Origin: CBDDKZ01 sp965230415
GTDB lineage: Bacteria > Bacteroidota > Bacteroidia > Cytophagales > JAAEPT01
NCBI GenBank assembly: GCA_965230415.1
Contig: CBDDKZ010000005.1
Coordinates: forward strand, 5,518,001 to 5,582,000
DNA length: 64,000 bases
Reading direction: 5' to 3'
The position numbers and the translations under genes were made by a program. The notes under the pieces were generated by a model that was not told the origin of the DNA, did no database searches, and was given only the letters and a program-made list of their open reading frames with translations. Shown in pieces: positions 42,317 through 49,867 of this stretch; positions within the stretch are counted from its first letter, which is position 1, and each line of letters starts with the position of its first letter.

Positions 42317-43226
42317 TTCCGACTAAGTGGGTATATTGCTGCGTACTCTCCAGGCTGCTATGCCCTAAGAACTTAGCGATATTTTCCAGACTCATACCAT
42401 TTTGTAGTAAGTGGGTCGCCACACTATGTCTGAGCAGGTGTAAGTGTACTTTTTTATCAATTTGGCTCTGTTTGGCCAATAACTCTACCCTTCTGGCAAT
42501 GCTTCTGCTTTGCATCCTGTTTCCGTTTAGACTAATAAAAAAGGCTTGTTCTTTGTTGTTTTGTACTAATTGCGGTCTTGTATCATAAAGGTAATCTTGC
42601 AAATAGGTACTGCTTGTTTTGTTAAAGGGTACCAGCCGTGCTTTGTTGCCTTTGCCTTTTCTGACTTTGAGTACTTGCCGATCAAAGTTCAAGTCGGTAA
42701 TATCCAATTGTGCTCCCTCACTCCTTCTTAAGCCACAGCTGTAAAAAACCGTTAGTATCGCTTGGTCTCGGGTATTAATTAATGACAGCAGTTCGCTTTG
42801 ATGTTGGGTTTTTGCTGTTTCAAACAAGATTTTGATTTCGGCTTGGGTGAGGTAGTTGATTTTGTTGGGTGAGGGGATTTCCCGTTTTAGCTCCAGCTCT
42901 TCGAGTGCCTGGCTTTTACTTTTCTGCAGGTACTCTCTAAACTTTAAAATGGCCTGCTGGTGTTTGTTCAGGTAACTATTGCTCAAAGCACCTCCCTTTC
43001 TTTGATGTTTGCGTTTTTTTAGGTGCTGGTAGTAATTGTTGATTTGATCACTGCTTAACCCTTTTAGTTCTTTCTGCCCTTGTTTTTCATACCAGTGCAG
43101 TAATTCATGAATGTGAATGGGTAAGCTGTTTACCGTGCTCATCGCATAACCTTGTATGTCCAGCCATTCTTTAAAACCAGCTTCTAAGTAGCGGTAGTGT
43201 GTGCTTTGGATACGTAGTTGTTTCAT
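42306..43226 (-). CDS. Tyrosine recombinase, first of pair (module 3)
   Basis: A 306-residue enzyme with a complete catalytic set. Distinctive N-terminal stretch HWYEKQGQKELKGLSSDQINNYYQHLKK differs from modules 1, 2 and 5 and lies in the DNA-binding SAM-like domain, so site preference could differ. Confidence 0.88.
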   Translation of the reverse strand: MKQLRIQSTHYRYLEAGFKEWLDIQGYAMSTVNSLPIHIHELLHWYEKQGQKELKGLSSDQINNYYQHLKKRKHQRKGGALSNSYLNKHQQAILKFREYLQKSKSQALEELELKREIPSPNKINYLTQAEIKILFETAKTQHQSELLSLINTRDQAILTVFYSCGLRRSEGAQLDITDLNFDRQVLKVRKGKGNKARLVPFNKTSSTYLQDYLYDTRPQLVQNNKEQAFFISLNGNRMQSRSIARRVELLAKQSQIDKKVHLHLLRHSVATHLLQNGMSLENIAKFLGHSSLESTQQYTHLVGNEL

Positions 43227-43300
43227 TCCCGGTGTTCACCGGGACAGGCTCCTCGGTGATTTTTTAATGTTTTATAAAAAACAGGGGCCGCTTGCCCCCT

Positions 43301-43403
43301 TGTTATTCTTGTTATACTGTTATACTTAGCGTAAGTGATTGATTTTATGATCATTGATTCAGTACTCCAAAATGTTATACTTGTGTTATACTTATGTTAT
43401 ACT
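43301..43403. repeat. Iteron-like TGTTATACT repeats (module 3)
   Basis: Exact TGTTATACT at 43,310, 43,318, 43,373, 43,384 and 43,395, plus TGTTATTCT at 43,301. The last three are spaced by 11 bp, one helical turn, as expected for protein binding on one DNA face. Confidence 0.65.
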
Positions 43404-45416
43404 ACCAGTCGAGCTGGCAGCAGGCTCCGATTTCAGGCTATCTAACAACTCATCCAACACATTCAAGCCGCTTTTTAACTTACTATAGTCTTCCCAATCA
43501 GCGATTTCATATTCATATCCCTTCTTCTTATTCCCTCCGCTGCGTTTGATATAATCGTATTGCTCTAAGGTACCCAGGTAACGGTTTGCTTTCATAGGAT
43601 ACAGACGAAAGTAATTCCGTACCTCTTTGCTGTAAAAGCTCGTTTTCTTTGCTTGCTTTAGCCAGCTTTTAAGTTCCTCAAAGAAGCTTCTTATGCTTTT
43701 GGGTAATTCATCGCTTTTGGTGAGTAAGACTTCTTTCATTAACTGATTAGCGGTTTCGATATCTTCAAGCGTGGTTTCTATAAATAGCTCTCCGTTTTCG
43801 TCTGCTTTTTCTTGTCTTTGGTACTGGTGGTACCAGGTTACTGTCTCGATAAATTGTAAGTAATGTTCATTGGTTCTTAGTGGTTTAAAGCACTTGTGAG
43901 GGATTTTTAAGTGTTCAGCATAAGGGTTGACCACTTTTACGGCCTCTAAGACTTGCTGGATATGCAGTAAGGTTTGTGCGGCGTCCAGTTCGTTTTCGGT
44001 ATTGATTTTATTGGCACTCAGTTTTCTTTGATAATCCATAATCGCCTCTTGCTGCTCGTAGCTGTTGTCCAGGTGCAACAGTAAACAGCGGTTCGCATTG
44101 TCTTCGTAGATCTTTTCTTTGGTGGTCGTGCCACTCAAACAAATTGGGCCAAACACTTCCAGTTTCCTTGTTTTATTGCTGGTGCTGGTCGGACTGTCTT
44201 TCATTGGAACAATCTTACTAATCCACTGTTTGGTTTGTAGTTCTCTTAAAGGGTAGAGTAAATATTGCACCCCATCCATATCTTCTATGAGCACCACTTT
44301 GTGGCATAGATCATACGGTTCCAGGTAATAAAACGCGTTTTCTGTGCTGGCTGTAAAAGTGAACTTTTCTTGCTCGGGAACAAATCGGGCTACTTTTTCC
44401 TGTAGGTAGGTTTTACCTGTGCCACTCGCACCCAAACAGATTACATGCAGTGGTTTAGGCCGTTTTCTGCTGCTGTAGACTAACCACAGGATTTGCCTGT
44501 TGGTGGTTTCTCCAATAATGCCGCTTTCGCCCAGCAGTTCATTGGTACGATTCATCAAGTCTTGTTCTTTTAAAAAAGCGATGGCTTGTTGCTTTTCTTC
44601 TGCTGTTAGTGCGGGTGTTTCCGGATTGGTGGTACTGTTTTGATTAAGTGCTTCTAAGCGGTAGTTTTCTAAATGGTCGGTGAGGTTTTGCAAGGCTTTC
44701 CTGATCACACTCGTGCCGACCTCTAAGCGTTCTGCTGTTTTACGGGTAAGTTTCTCCACCTGATCGTCGTTATACAGGTCTAAGCTGTGTCTTATGCTCC
44801 CTCCTTCCTTTTGTTCTCTGAGTTTGATTTTAAGTGTTACCCGTAAGCGGTCCAGGCCTTCTAATCGAACACCACCTAAAGCGGTAATTGCTAGTTGTTC
44901 GTCCTGGTATTCGAGTTGTTCGCTACTGATTATGGTAAATAGGCCAGTAGCAGGCAGGTGGATCCCCTCCTTAACCTGCCTACCCCGGCCATCCGAACTG
45001 GTAAAACCATCGGAAAGGGCATCTTTAATATCGGAATAGCCTGTCCCGGACGGAGGCACGACGATCCGGGAGGCATCTTGAGTATTTGTCCCGGACGCAG
45101 ATCCGGGAATAGGAGTTAAAGGAATACTGTAACCAAGTATCATTTTCGCTTTTTCAATTGCCTCATGTTTGCTACAACCTTCTTTGTGTTGGATAAAGTC
45201 GATCACATCGCCGTTACCGGCTTTGCAGTCTTTGTGGAAGCACTGGTACCTATTCGTGTCCAGGTAGATTTGCATCGTTTTCTTTCTGCTCTTGCCCCGA
45301 TGGACATCGGGGTCGTGGAAAGGGCAGGTTAACGCACCTTTGGCTGTGGGTTTTAGGCGGTAGTAGTTCAGCACTTCTATGATGCTTAGCCGCTCTTTGA
45401 TTTCCTTTATTTCCAT
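43392..45416 (-). CDS. CHC2 zinc-finger / P-loop ATPase, primase-helicase-like (module 3)
   Basis: A 674-residue version starting MEIKEIKERLSIIEVLNYY (ATG at 45,416, 2 bp after the SymE-like stop; a longer frame runs through that gene and is rejected). It is ~34 residues longer than in modules 1 and 2 because palindromic repeats are inserted in frame: one in the zinc finger (CPFHDPDVHRGKSRKKTM) and two in the linker (around SRIVVPPSGTGYSD and GSASGTNTQ). Zinc ligands and Walker A/B are unchanged, so folding is probably kept. Confidence 0.75.
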   Translation of the reverse strand: MEIKEIKERLSIIEVLNYYRLKPTAKGALTCPFHDPDVHRGKSRKKTMQIYLDTNRYQCFHKDCKAGNGDVIDFIQHKEGCSKHEAIEKAKMILGYSIPLTPIPGSASGTNTQDASRIVVPPSGTGYSDIKDALSDGFTSSDGRGRQVKEGIHLPATGLFTIISSEQLEYQDEQLAITALGGVRLEGLDRLRVTLKIKLREQKEGGSIRHSLDLYNDDQVEKLTRKTAERLEVGTSVIRKALQNLTDHLENYRLEALNQNSTTNPETPALTAEEKQQAIAFLKEQDLMNRTNELLGESGIIGETTNRQILWLVYSSRKRPKPLHVICLGASGTGKTYLQEKVARFVPEQEKFTFTASTENAFYYLEPYDLCHKVVLIEDMDGVQYLLYPLRELQTKQWISKIVPMKDSPTSTSNKTRKLEVFGPICLSGTTTKEKIYEDNANRCLLLHLDNSYEQQEAIMDYQRKLSANKINTENELDAAQTLLHIQQVLEAVKVVNPYAEHLKIPHKCFKPLRTNEHYLQFIETVTWYHQYQRQEKADENGELFIETTLEDIETANQLMKEVLLTKSDELPKSIRSFFEELKSWLKQAKKTSFYSKEVRNYFRLYPMKANRYLGTLEQYDYIKRSGGNKKKGYEYEIADWEDYSKLKSGLNVLDELLDSLKSEPAASSTGSIT
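45042..45108. repeat. Two palindromic repeats inserted in frame in primase-like gene
   Basis: TGTCCCGGACG..GATCCGGGA at 45,042-45,071 and TGTCCCGGACGCAGATCCGG(GA) at 45,087-45,108. They are absent from modules 1 and 2 at this place. They share the CCGGGACA core with other small palindromes in the array. Both lie in a variable linker of the protein. Confidence 0.7.
45295..45312. repeat. Palindrome in the zinc-finger coding part
   Basis: An 8-bp perfect stem CCCCGATG / CATCGGGG with a 2-nt loop replaces three residues (EAKQ..) of the module 1 protein by DPDVHRGK between zinc ligands. It is in frame. Confidence 0.6.
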
Positions 45417-45418
45417 GC

Positions 45419-45613
45419 TTACACCCCACTTATAACAGGCTCGATTAACAATTGGCCTTCGCTTACCACGATAGTAACATGCTCTCCGGCTTTGAAGCCT
45501 GCTGCCGCCAGCCAATGACCATTAATTCTTAACTCAGGTACAATTTCCGCTCGCCAACCCATTTCTCTGTATTTGCTTTGTAGTTTGATCTTTCTTGTTG
45601 TTTGTTCGGACAT
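45419..45613 (-). CDS. SymE-like AbrB-fold small protein, divergent type (module 3)
   Basis: A 64-residue protein (MSEQTTRKIKLQSKYREMGWRAEIVPELRINGHWLAAAGFKAGEHVTIVVSEGQLLIEP). It keeps the INGHWL..AGF..G..VTI pattern but lacks the long C-terminal helix of the type in modules 1, 2 and 4. Start placed at the Met after the shared 5' sequence. The rest of the module is almost identical to module 4, so this gene has been exchanged. Confidence 0.65.
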   Translation of the reverse strand: MSEQTTRKIKLQSKYREMGWRAEIVPELRINGHWLAAAGFKAGEHVTIVVSEGQLLIEPVISGV

Positions 45614-45767
45614 GCTTGAAAGTTTTTTTGAAAAAATTTTTTGTGTATCATTAGACACAAACCTATACAATCATCCGCAACCAAACAACAACTATCGTAT
45701 TTTTTTACATAACAAAATACCTTATTTTTGTATTTAACTGTATTTTCATACACTTTAAGGTCTTTTT

Positions 45768-46106
45768 ATGAGCAAAATTGGAGACAGAATTGCCTACTTA
45801 AGAAAAGCTAAAGCTATTTCACAAACAGAACTAGCTAAGTTGATTAATGCTTCCAGAGAAGCTATTGGCAAATACGAACGTAACGAAGCTTTACCTTCGG
45901 TAGAGACTGCTAAAAAAATTGCTGATGTGTTTGAAGTGACGCTCGATTATTTGGTAGATGAAACGGCTACGGCTGCTTTTGATAAGCAAACAGTAAAAAG
46001 ACTTAATCAGATTCAGGAACTTAATGACACCGACAGAAGCCATTTATTTGCTTTAATGGACGCTTTCCTGCGCGATGCTAAAGCCCGACAGACTTACGCT
46101 GCCTAA
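45768..46106 (+). CDS. XRE-family HTH regulator (modules 3/4 type)
   Basis: A 112-residue HTH protein (IAYLRKAKAISQTELAKLINASREAIGKYERNEALPSVETAKKIADVFEVTLDYLVDE). It is clearly diverged from the module 1/2 regulator, as is the operator region before it, so regulator and site have changed together. Confidence 0.88.
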   Translation: MSKIGDRIAYLRKAKAISQTELAKLINASREAIGKYERNEALPSVETAKKIADVFEVTLDYLVDETATAAFDKQTVKRLNQIQELNDTDRSHLFALMDAFLRDAKARQTYAA

Positions 46107-46173
46107 TTCCCCTCCCTCCTGTACCGATAAAACTAAAAAAGACCCACCAAAGGCCCTCTTTAATTATTTAACG

Positions 46174-46221
46174 CATTGCAAATGCTGCGATATGAGTTCG
46201 ACATTACAAATGATCGAACAG
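46174..46221. repeat. Module-tail repeat (module 3), interrupted
   Basis: Same CATTGCAAATGCTGCGATA..GATCGAACAG as at 57,061, but the match ends at GAACAG. Different sequence follows, including a 30-codon plus-strand frame (MSSTLQMIEQLTTERAG..) that may be a gene remnant. This is the point where the GAPS4-like insertion begins. Confidence 0.55.
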
Positions 46222-46363
46222 CTAACAACCGAAAGAGCGGGTGCACAAAACAACTCACTCGTTGATAAACTGGCTTCTTAATGAAACAACTTTAACTCAA
46301 TCCACAATGCCACTACCCTGTTGTTTTTATTAAAACCATTAAAATTGATGTGCGAAAAGGCTA

Positions 46364-47494
46364 TTAACTACCTTCTTGATCGGACGATCTCTTCATTTTT
46401 TCGAACTTCGACATTTTCAACTTAGCCATTTTATTCAAAAGCCAAGACTCAACATTTTTCTTATTCGCATCCTTATAATTATCCGTTAATGATATTGATG
46501 ATATCTTTACTTCAAACTCAGTACTATCGTCATGTGTACTTAAATATCTGGGAAATTCGAATACTACTTGAGCAACCCCCTCAGAAAAATGATTACTAAA
46601 ACTATAATTCGCAGAAAGTTTGTAAAAATTCATATACGGGGCATAATCATTATTGTCAATAAAAAATATCTTATGCAATTCTGCTCCATCTAATTGTAGA
46701 TTATTAGTTGTTGCCATCCAATCAATTGCTTCCGGAAGGCTTTGATCTGTAGCAGGTATTATTCCAATTTTACTTACATCTGAAAACGTTACACCTTGAT
46801 GACCTTCTGTCCTTGTTAGACTTAAGAAAAACACTATTCTTTTTTGGTTTGACTCAAACGAAGAAAAAACAATTTTTTCGAAGTCCTCTTGTTGTAATAT
46901 ATGACCTCCTTCTTTCAGTTTTACCACTACCTGTTTAGTAAACATCTCTGCTACCTCTCTGGTTTCTGGCGCTGTCGAAGTTGTATTAATAATTAATTTA
47001 TTTTCTTGTTTCTCAAACTCGATTTTCACATTGTACACCGATTTTGAACTCGCCCAATTTTTTGATGTATCCAAAATTTCAATAGGAATTTCTACCGTAG
47101 CCTTATTTCCCCCATTATAGATAAAACTATATGCTCCTGACGGTTTATAATTGCAAAACTCTTTAAGGGGTAATGATGGTAATTCATTAATATCCGGCAA
47201 CATATCTACCAACGAATCATCTCCTTCTATCTTGATTATTTTAGTACTCCTTTTTTGCTTATCCTCTTTATAACTCTGTTTCTCACGCAGGTAATCAAAC
47301 TCCCTTGGACTTAATAGAGATGACACTAAATACTCTATACTATTTACGTTTCCATTAGCCGATTGCAAAAACACACCTCGTCCTTTTAATACCGTGTTTA
47401 AATTACTCTCGGAAATCGACGACGAATTCACTATTGCTTTTAACCCTTCTCCAAAGGGTAATAACGAGTCAAAATATTCAGGTTTTACTATCAT
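46364..47494 (-). CDS. GapS4b-like protein of a two-gene anti-phage module (tentative)
   Basis: A 376-residue protein starting MIVKPEYFDSLLPFGEGLKAIVNSSSISESNLNTVLKGRGVFLQ, with SLLSPREFDYLREKQSYKED. This N-terminal pattern agrees with what I know of GapS4b, partner of the GAPS4 anti-phage system. No catalytic motif is evident. The start overlaps the upstream gene stop by 4 nt. It ends shortly before the tail of module 3. Assignment comes from memory of the family, not from a search. Confidence 0.55.
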   Translation of the reverse strand: MIVKPEYFDSLLPFGEGLKAIVNSSSISESNLNTVLKGRGVFLQSANGNVNSIEYLVSSLLSPREFDYLREKQSYKEDKQKRSTKIIKIEGDDSLVDMLPDINELPSLPLKEFCNYKPSGAYSFIYNGGNKATVEIPIEILDTSKNWASSKSVYNVKIEFEKQENKLIINTTSTAPETREVAEMFTKQVVVKLKEGGHILQQEDFEKIVFSSFESNQKRIVFFLSLTRTEGHQGVTFSDVSKIGIIPATDQSLPEAIDWMATTNNLQLDGAELHKIFFIDNNDYAPYMNFYKLSANYSFSNHFSEGVAQVVFEFPRYLSTHDDSTEFEVKISSISLTDNYKDANKKNVESWLLNKMAKLKMSKFEKMKRSSDQEGS

Positions 47495-48432
47495 AAATTT
47501 CTATGGTCTGGATCATAAGAATCAACAACAATATCAGTCAACTGCTCCTCATTTGAAAATTTCCTTTTAATACTATTAATCGCGTTTTCAGTTTCTTGTG
47601 TGGGTTGATAATCCGGGAAAGATATTATGGTTTGAGCTTGATACTCCAAAACATACGCTCTACACAAACCAAATATTCGTTCAAGCGATTCTAAATCAAA
47701 TGAATCAAACACTACTAAATGTAATATTTTTTTATTGCTCTCTTCTACAACTCTAAATGGTATAATAGGAGCCGTCAAGTATTGTACAGGCATTACAAGG
47801 CCATGAGTTTCTCTTGATGTCGTATGAACATTCATTCCTGTGCCAAAATAATCATAATACACCTTGGATTCATCCGAGTATTTATCATGTACATATTTTA
47901 CCGCCTTACGCACCTCATTTATTCGCTTATTGTCTACTAAATGAACAGTTTCAAAGACTAGTTTACTATCCAACCTAACACTCAAGAGATAGTCCACTAT
48001 ACTGGTATTTACATCTGTCTTATTCCCGTTAATCCAAAAAAGCAATCCTGTTTCCTTAGATCTTTTAACACCTCCAAAGGGTTTAATAATTTCACCTCGT
48101 TTTTCAGATCTTTTAAAGCACTGAATGGTCTGTGCCAGATCCTCTAAGTAGTCTTTAAATTTAGTTTTTAACCCCTTATAATTAGTATTTTCAGATACCG
48201 GATAGACATCTTCTGAGTACTTGACTGATATTTGGATATTTTCCAACGTTTCAGCATATAAAGGACATTTATATGAAAACTGATAGTCAATCCCATGCGT
48301 TTGTTTTTCATGTTTTGATAATACACAAGGAATCTCTATTCCCTTAGATGCATCTTTCCAACCTATTAATTCTAAAAATGACCCAACAATTTGTTCCCCT
48401 TTATCTCCTATATTTTTTGAGTTCTCTCCCAT
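47491..48432 (-). CDS. GapS4a-like protein with PD-(D/E)XK-type N-terminus (tentative)
   Basis: A 313-residue protein. Residues ~8-85 look like a restriction-endonuclease-like fold: helix IGDKGEQIVGSFLELIGW (Glu), then THGIDYQFSYK (Asp) and IQISVKYSED (x-x-Lys). The remainder is unassigned (SFDLESLERIFGLCRAYVLEYQAQTIISF). In GAPS4 a nuclease-like GapS4a acts with GapS4b after sensing phage replication. It is first in the two-gene operon. Both genes lie between two module-tail sequences, so they are mobile cargo. Firm on the nuclease-like fold, less so on the system name. Confidence 0.55.
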   Translation of the reverse strand: MGENSKNIGDKGEQIVGSFLELIGWKDASKGIEIPCVLSKHEKQTHGIDYQFSYKCPLYAETLENIQISVKYSEDVYPVSENTNYKGLKTKFKDYLEDLAQTIQCFKRSEKRGEIIKPFGGVKRSKETGLLFWINGNKTDVNTSIVDYLLSVRLDSKLVFETVHLVDNKRINEVRKAVKYVHDKYSDESKVYYDYFGTGMNVHTTSRETHGLVMPVQYLTAPIIPFRVVEESNKKILHLVVFDSFDLESLERIFGLCRAYVLEYQAQTIISFPDYQPTQETENAINSIKRKFSNEEQLTDIVVDSYDPDHRNL

Positions 48433-48532
48433 AAAAAGTCAACTGTAAAAAATAACAAACGTCATACATATAAGAATGTTTCAAGAAAAATCATTCAGAA
48501 ACTAAAAAAGACCCACATACACGCCTTTCTTA

Positions 48533-48598
48533 TGTTATGTAGGCACAAGATGCAATCTTGCGCCAGCGCTAGTGGTTATTTACTCGCGCGAGCTGGGG
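48533..48598. repeat. Module-end palindromic repeat, copy 3
   Basis: CAAGATGCAATCTTG then GCGCCAGCGCTAGTGG and TTACTCGCGCGAGCTGGGG. A terminator-like relict (AAAAAAGACCCACATACACG) precedes it at ~48,505. On the minus strand it encodes the end of the adjoining small gene (SPARASK). Confidence 0.6.
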
Positions 48599-48710
48599 AA
48601 TCTTCTTTCCATTTTTTCACCAAGAAATCATCAGAAATTGTCGTCTTATTTCCATGATTAAAATAAGAAGCTAAAATTATTGCACCGATTATTAGATTTA
48701 TACTATTCAT
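48576..48710 (-). CDS. Small one-helix membrane protein, immunity remnant
   Basis: A 44-residue protein (MNSINLIIGAIILASYFNHGNK..) whose ATG overlaps the stop of a tip remnant, TGAATAG-type coupling. Its C-terminus is formed by the module-end repeat. It is probably the original immunity gene of the truncated tip, or the fused 5' part of one. Confidence 0.45.
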   Translation of the reverse strand: MNSINLIIGAIILASYFNHGNKTTISDDFLVKKWKEDSPARASK

Positions 48711-48899
48711 ATCCACTCCCATCAACATTATACACTTTCTTTGAAGCTGTGCCAATATCAGCTTTATTATCAGCACCGAAAGTAACATTCTTAAATATAT
48801 CTTCTACATCTTGTTGTGTTACTTCTCGCTTTTTAGGATCTACAGTGGCTCCTGATTGTCCTTGTATTATAGGAAAACCATTATAAGGTTGACCAGGAG
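48703..48899 (-). pseudogene. C-terminal remnant of an RHS tip
   Basis: An open frame without start, directly after the repeat at 48,899: GAPGQPYNGFPIIQGQSGATVDPKKREVTQQDVEDIF..GTASKKVYNVDGSGYE, then TAG. It lies in the place of the 3' end of a toxin tip, coupled to a small downstream gene. Core and most of the effector are gone. Confidence 0.6.
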
Positions 48900-48939
48900 C
48901 GCCAGCACACTAGTGGTTATTTACTGTCGCCAGCGGGGG
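48899..48939. repeat. Solo module-end repeat (scar)
   Basis: GCGCCAGCACACTAGTGG and TTACTGTCGCCAGCGG without a module. It joins the 3' end of a lipoprotein gene (SPAGDSK, stop) directly to the tip remnant, as would follow from loss of a module and the first part of the next tip. Confidence 0.6.
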
Positions 48940-49375
48940 AATCTATTCTAATTGAGTCGATGAACTCTAATAACTTACCAAATCCAACTTTTGATAAATC
49001 ATAAACGGTTCCATCTATATCTCTCACAAATGTTAAGTGTAATCTACTATCACCTTTGAGAACGTATTTTTGGACACCACATCTAGATTCTCCATTATCA
49101 TCAGAACATGAATAGTACACTTTAAGCGTATCATTTTCTATTCTAAATTTCCCTTTATCTTGAAGGTATGTATCACCTTGTCTTGAGTAGAACCCGTTTT
49201 CATGAAAAGTTATATAAGTCGTGTCATTATAATATGCATCAGGTATTTCAATAACTTCTATTGCTGATCTATTACAAATTTCATCATACGAAAGATGTAA
49301 ATTGTTACTTTCACACCCAATTAGAGTAGGTAATACCAAACCGCATAGTATTACAATTAAATGGATACCTTTCAT
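48917..49375 (-). CDS. Lipoprotein, possible second immunity protein
   Basis: A 152-residue protein with lipobox (LIVILCGLVLPTLIGC, Cys near residue 21). The mature part resembles small lipocalin-like lipoproteins (YITFHENGFYSRQGDTYLQDKGKFRIENDTLKVYYSC). It follows the ankyrin gene by 10 bp. The last residues (SPAGDSK) come from the module-end repeat. Confidence 0.55.
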   Translation of the reverse strand: MKGIHLIVILCGLVLPTLIGCESNNLHLSYDEICNRSAIEVIEIPDAYYNDTTYITFHENGFYSRQGDTYLQDKGKFRIENDTLKVYYSCSDDNGESRCGVQKYVLKGDSRLHLTFVRDIDGTVYDLSKVGFGKLLEFIDSIRIDSPAGDSK

Positions 49376-49385
49376 TCTGTCCCAA

Positions 49386-49859
49386 TTATTTTAATATATT
49401 CATTAACTCCTCATCTTTTATTTGAGTAGCAAAATCAAGTGATGACCTACCACTTTTGTTTACATTATGTGCATCACCAGAACTGCCCTTGTATAATTTA
49501 ACTATTTCATAATTCCCTCTAGCATTAAAAGTCGCAGTCCATAATGCATTATTACCATAATTATCACAAATATTGACATCACCTCCCTGCTTAATTATTA
49601 TACTTGCTAATGCCAATTCCCCATGTAACGCTGCATAATGCAATACTGTTTGACCATTACTGTCTTGCACATTCAGATTTATACCTTTGCTTATTAAATC
49701 TTCGCCCATTTCAAGCCGATGATGTACTACAGCCTCATGTAAAAAACTTTGACCTTCTGCATTAACAATGTTTAAATCTACCTGATCAATGGATGATTTA
49801 TAACTTTCTAAATCTCCAGATCTAATTACTTGTGATAATTCTTCTCCACTCATACTCAA
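49386..49859 (-). CDS. Ankyrin-repeat protein, candidate immunity protein for GH-E nuclease tip
   Basis: A 157-residue cytoplasmic protein with about four ankyrin repeats (EGQSFLHEAVVHHRLEMGEDLISKGINLN, NGQTVLHYAALHGELALASIIIKQGGDVN, YGNNALWTATFNARGNYEIVKLY, KSGRSSLDFATQIKDEELM). Ankyrin-repeat proteins are a recognised type of polymorphic-toxin immunity protein. Its start lies 8 bp after the tip stop. A cytoplasmic partner fits a nuclease toxin. Confidence 0.75.
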   Translation of the reverse strand: MSMSGEELSQVIRSGDLESYKSSIDQVDLNIVNAEGQSFLHEAVVHHRLEMGEDLISKGINLNVQDSNGQTVLHYAALHGELALASIIIKQGGDVNICDNYGNNALWTATFNARGNYEIVKLYKGSSGDAHNVNKSGRSSLDFATQIKDEELMNILK

Positions 49860-49867
49860 AAATAAAC

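Larger units (their letters stand above)
40349..46221 (-). mobile_element. Recombinase/primase module copy 3
   Basis: Intact genes throughout, with YefM-YoeB in the cargo slot. Nearly identical to module 4 over the whole length except for the SymE-like gene. Its tail is extended by the GAPS4-like genes before the next end repeat at 48,533. Confidence 0.75.

Noticed and set aside
43392..45515. 707-residue version of the module 3 primase-like protein
   Set aside because: The extra 33 N-terminal residues run antiparallel in meaning through the SymE-like gene in another frame; MEIKEIKERL matches the start in all other copies.
46075..46281. 68-residue plus-strand frame overlapping the XRE 3' end
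   Set aside because: Its first half is the XRE gene and terminator in another frame; only the last 30 codons (MSSTLQMIEQLTTERAG..) could be a remnant, and in modules 4 and the orphan tail the frame stops after 10 codons.
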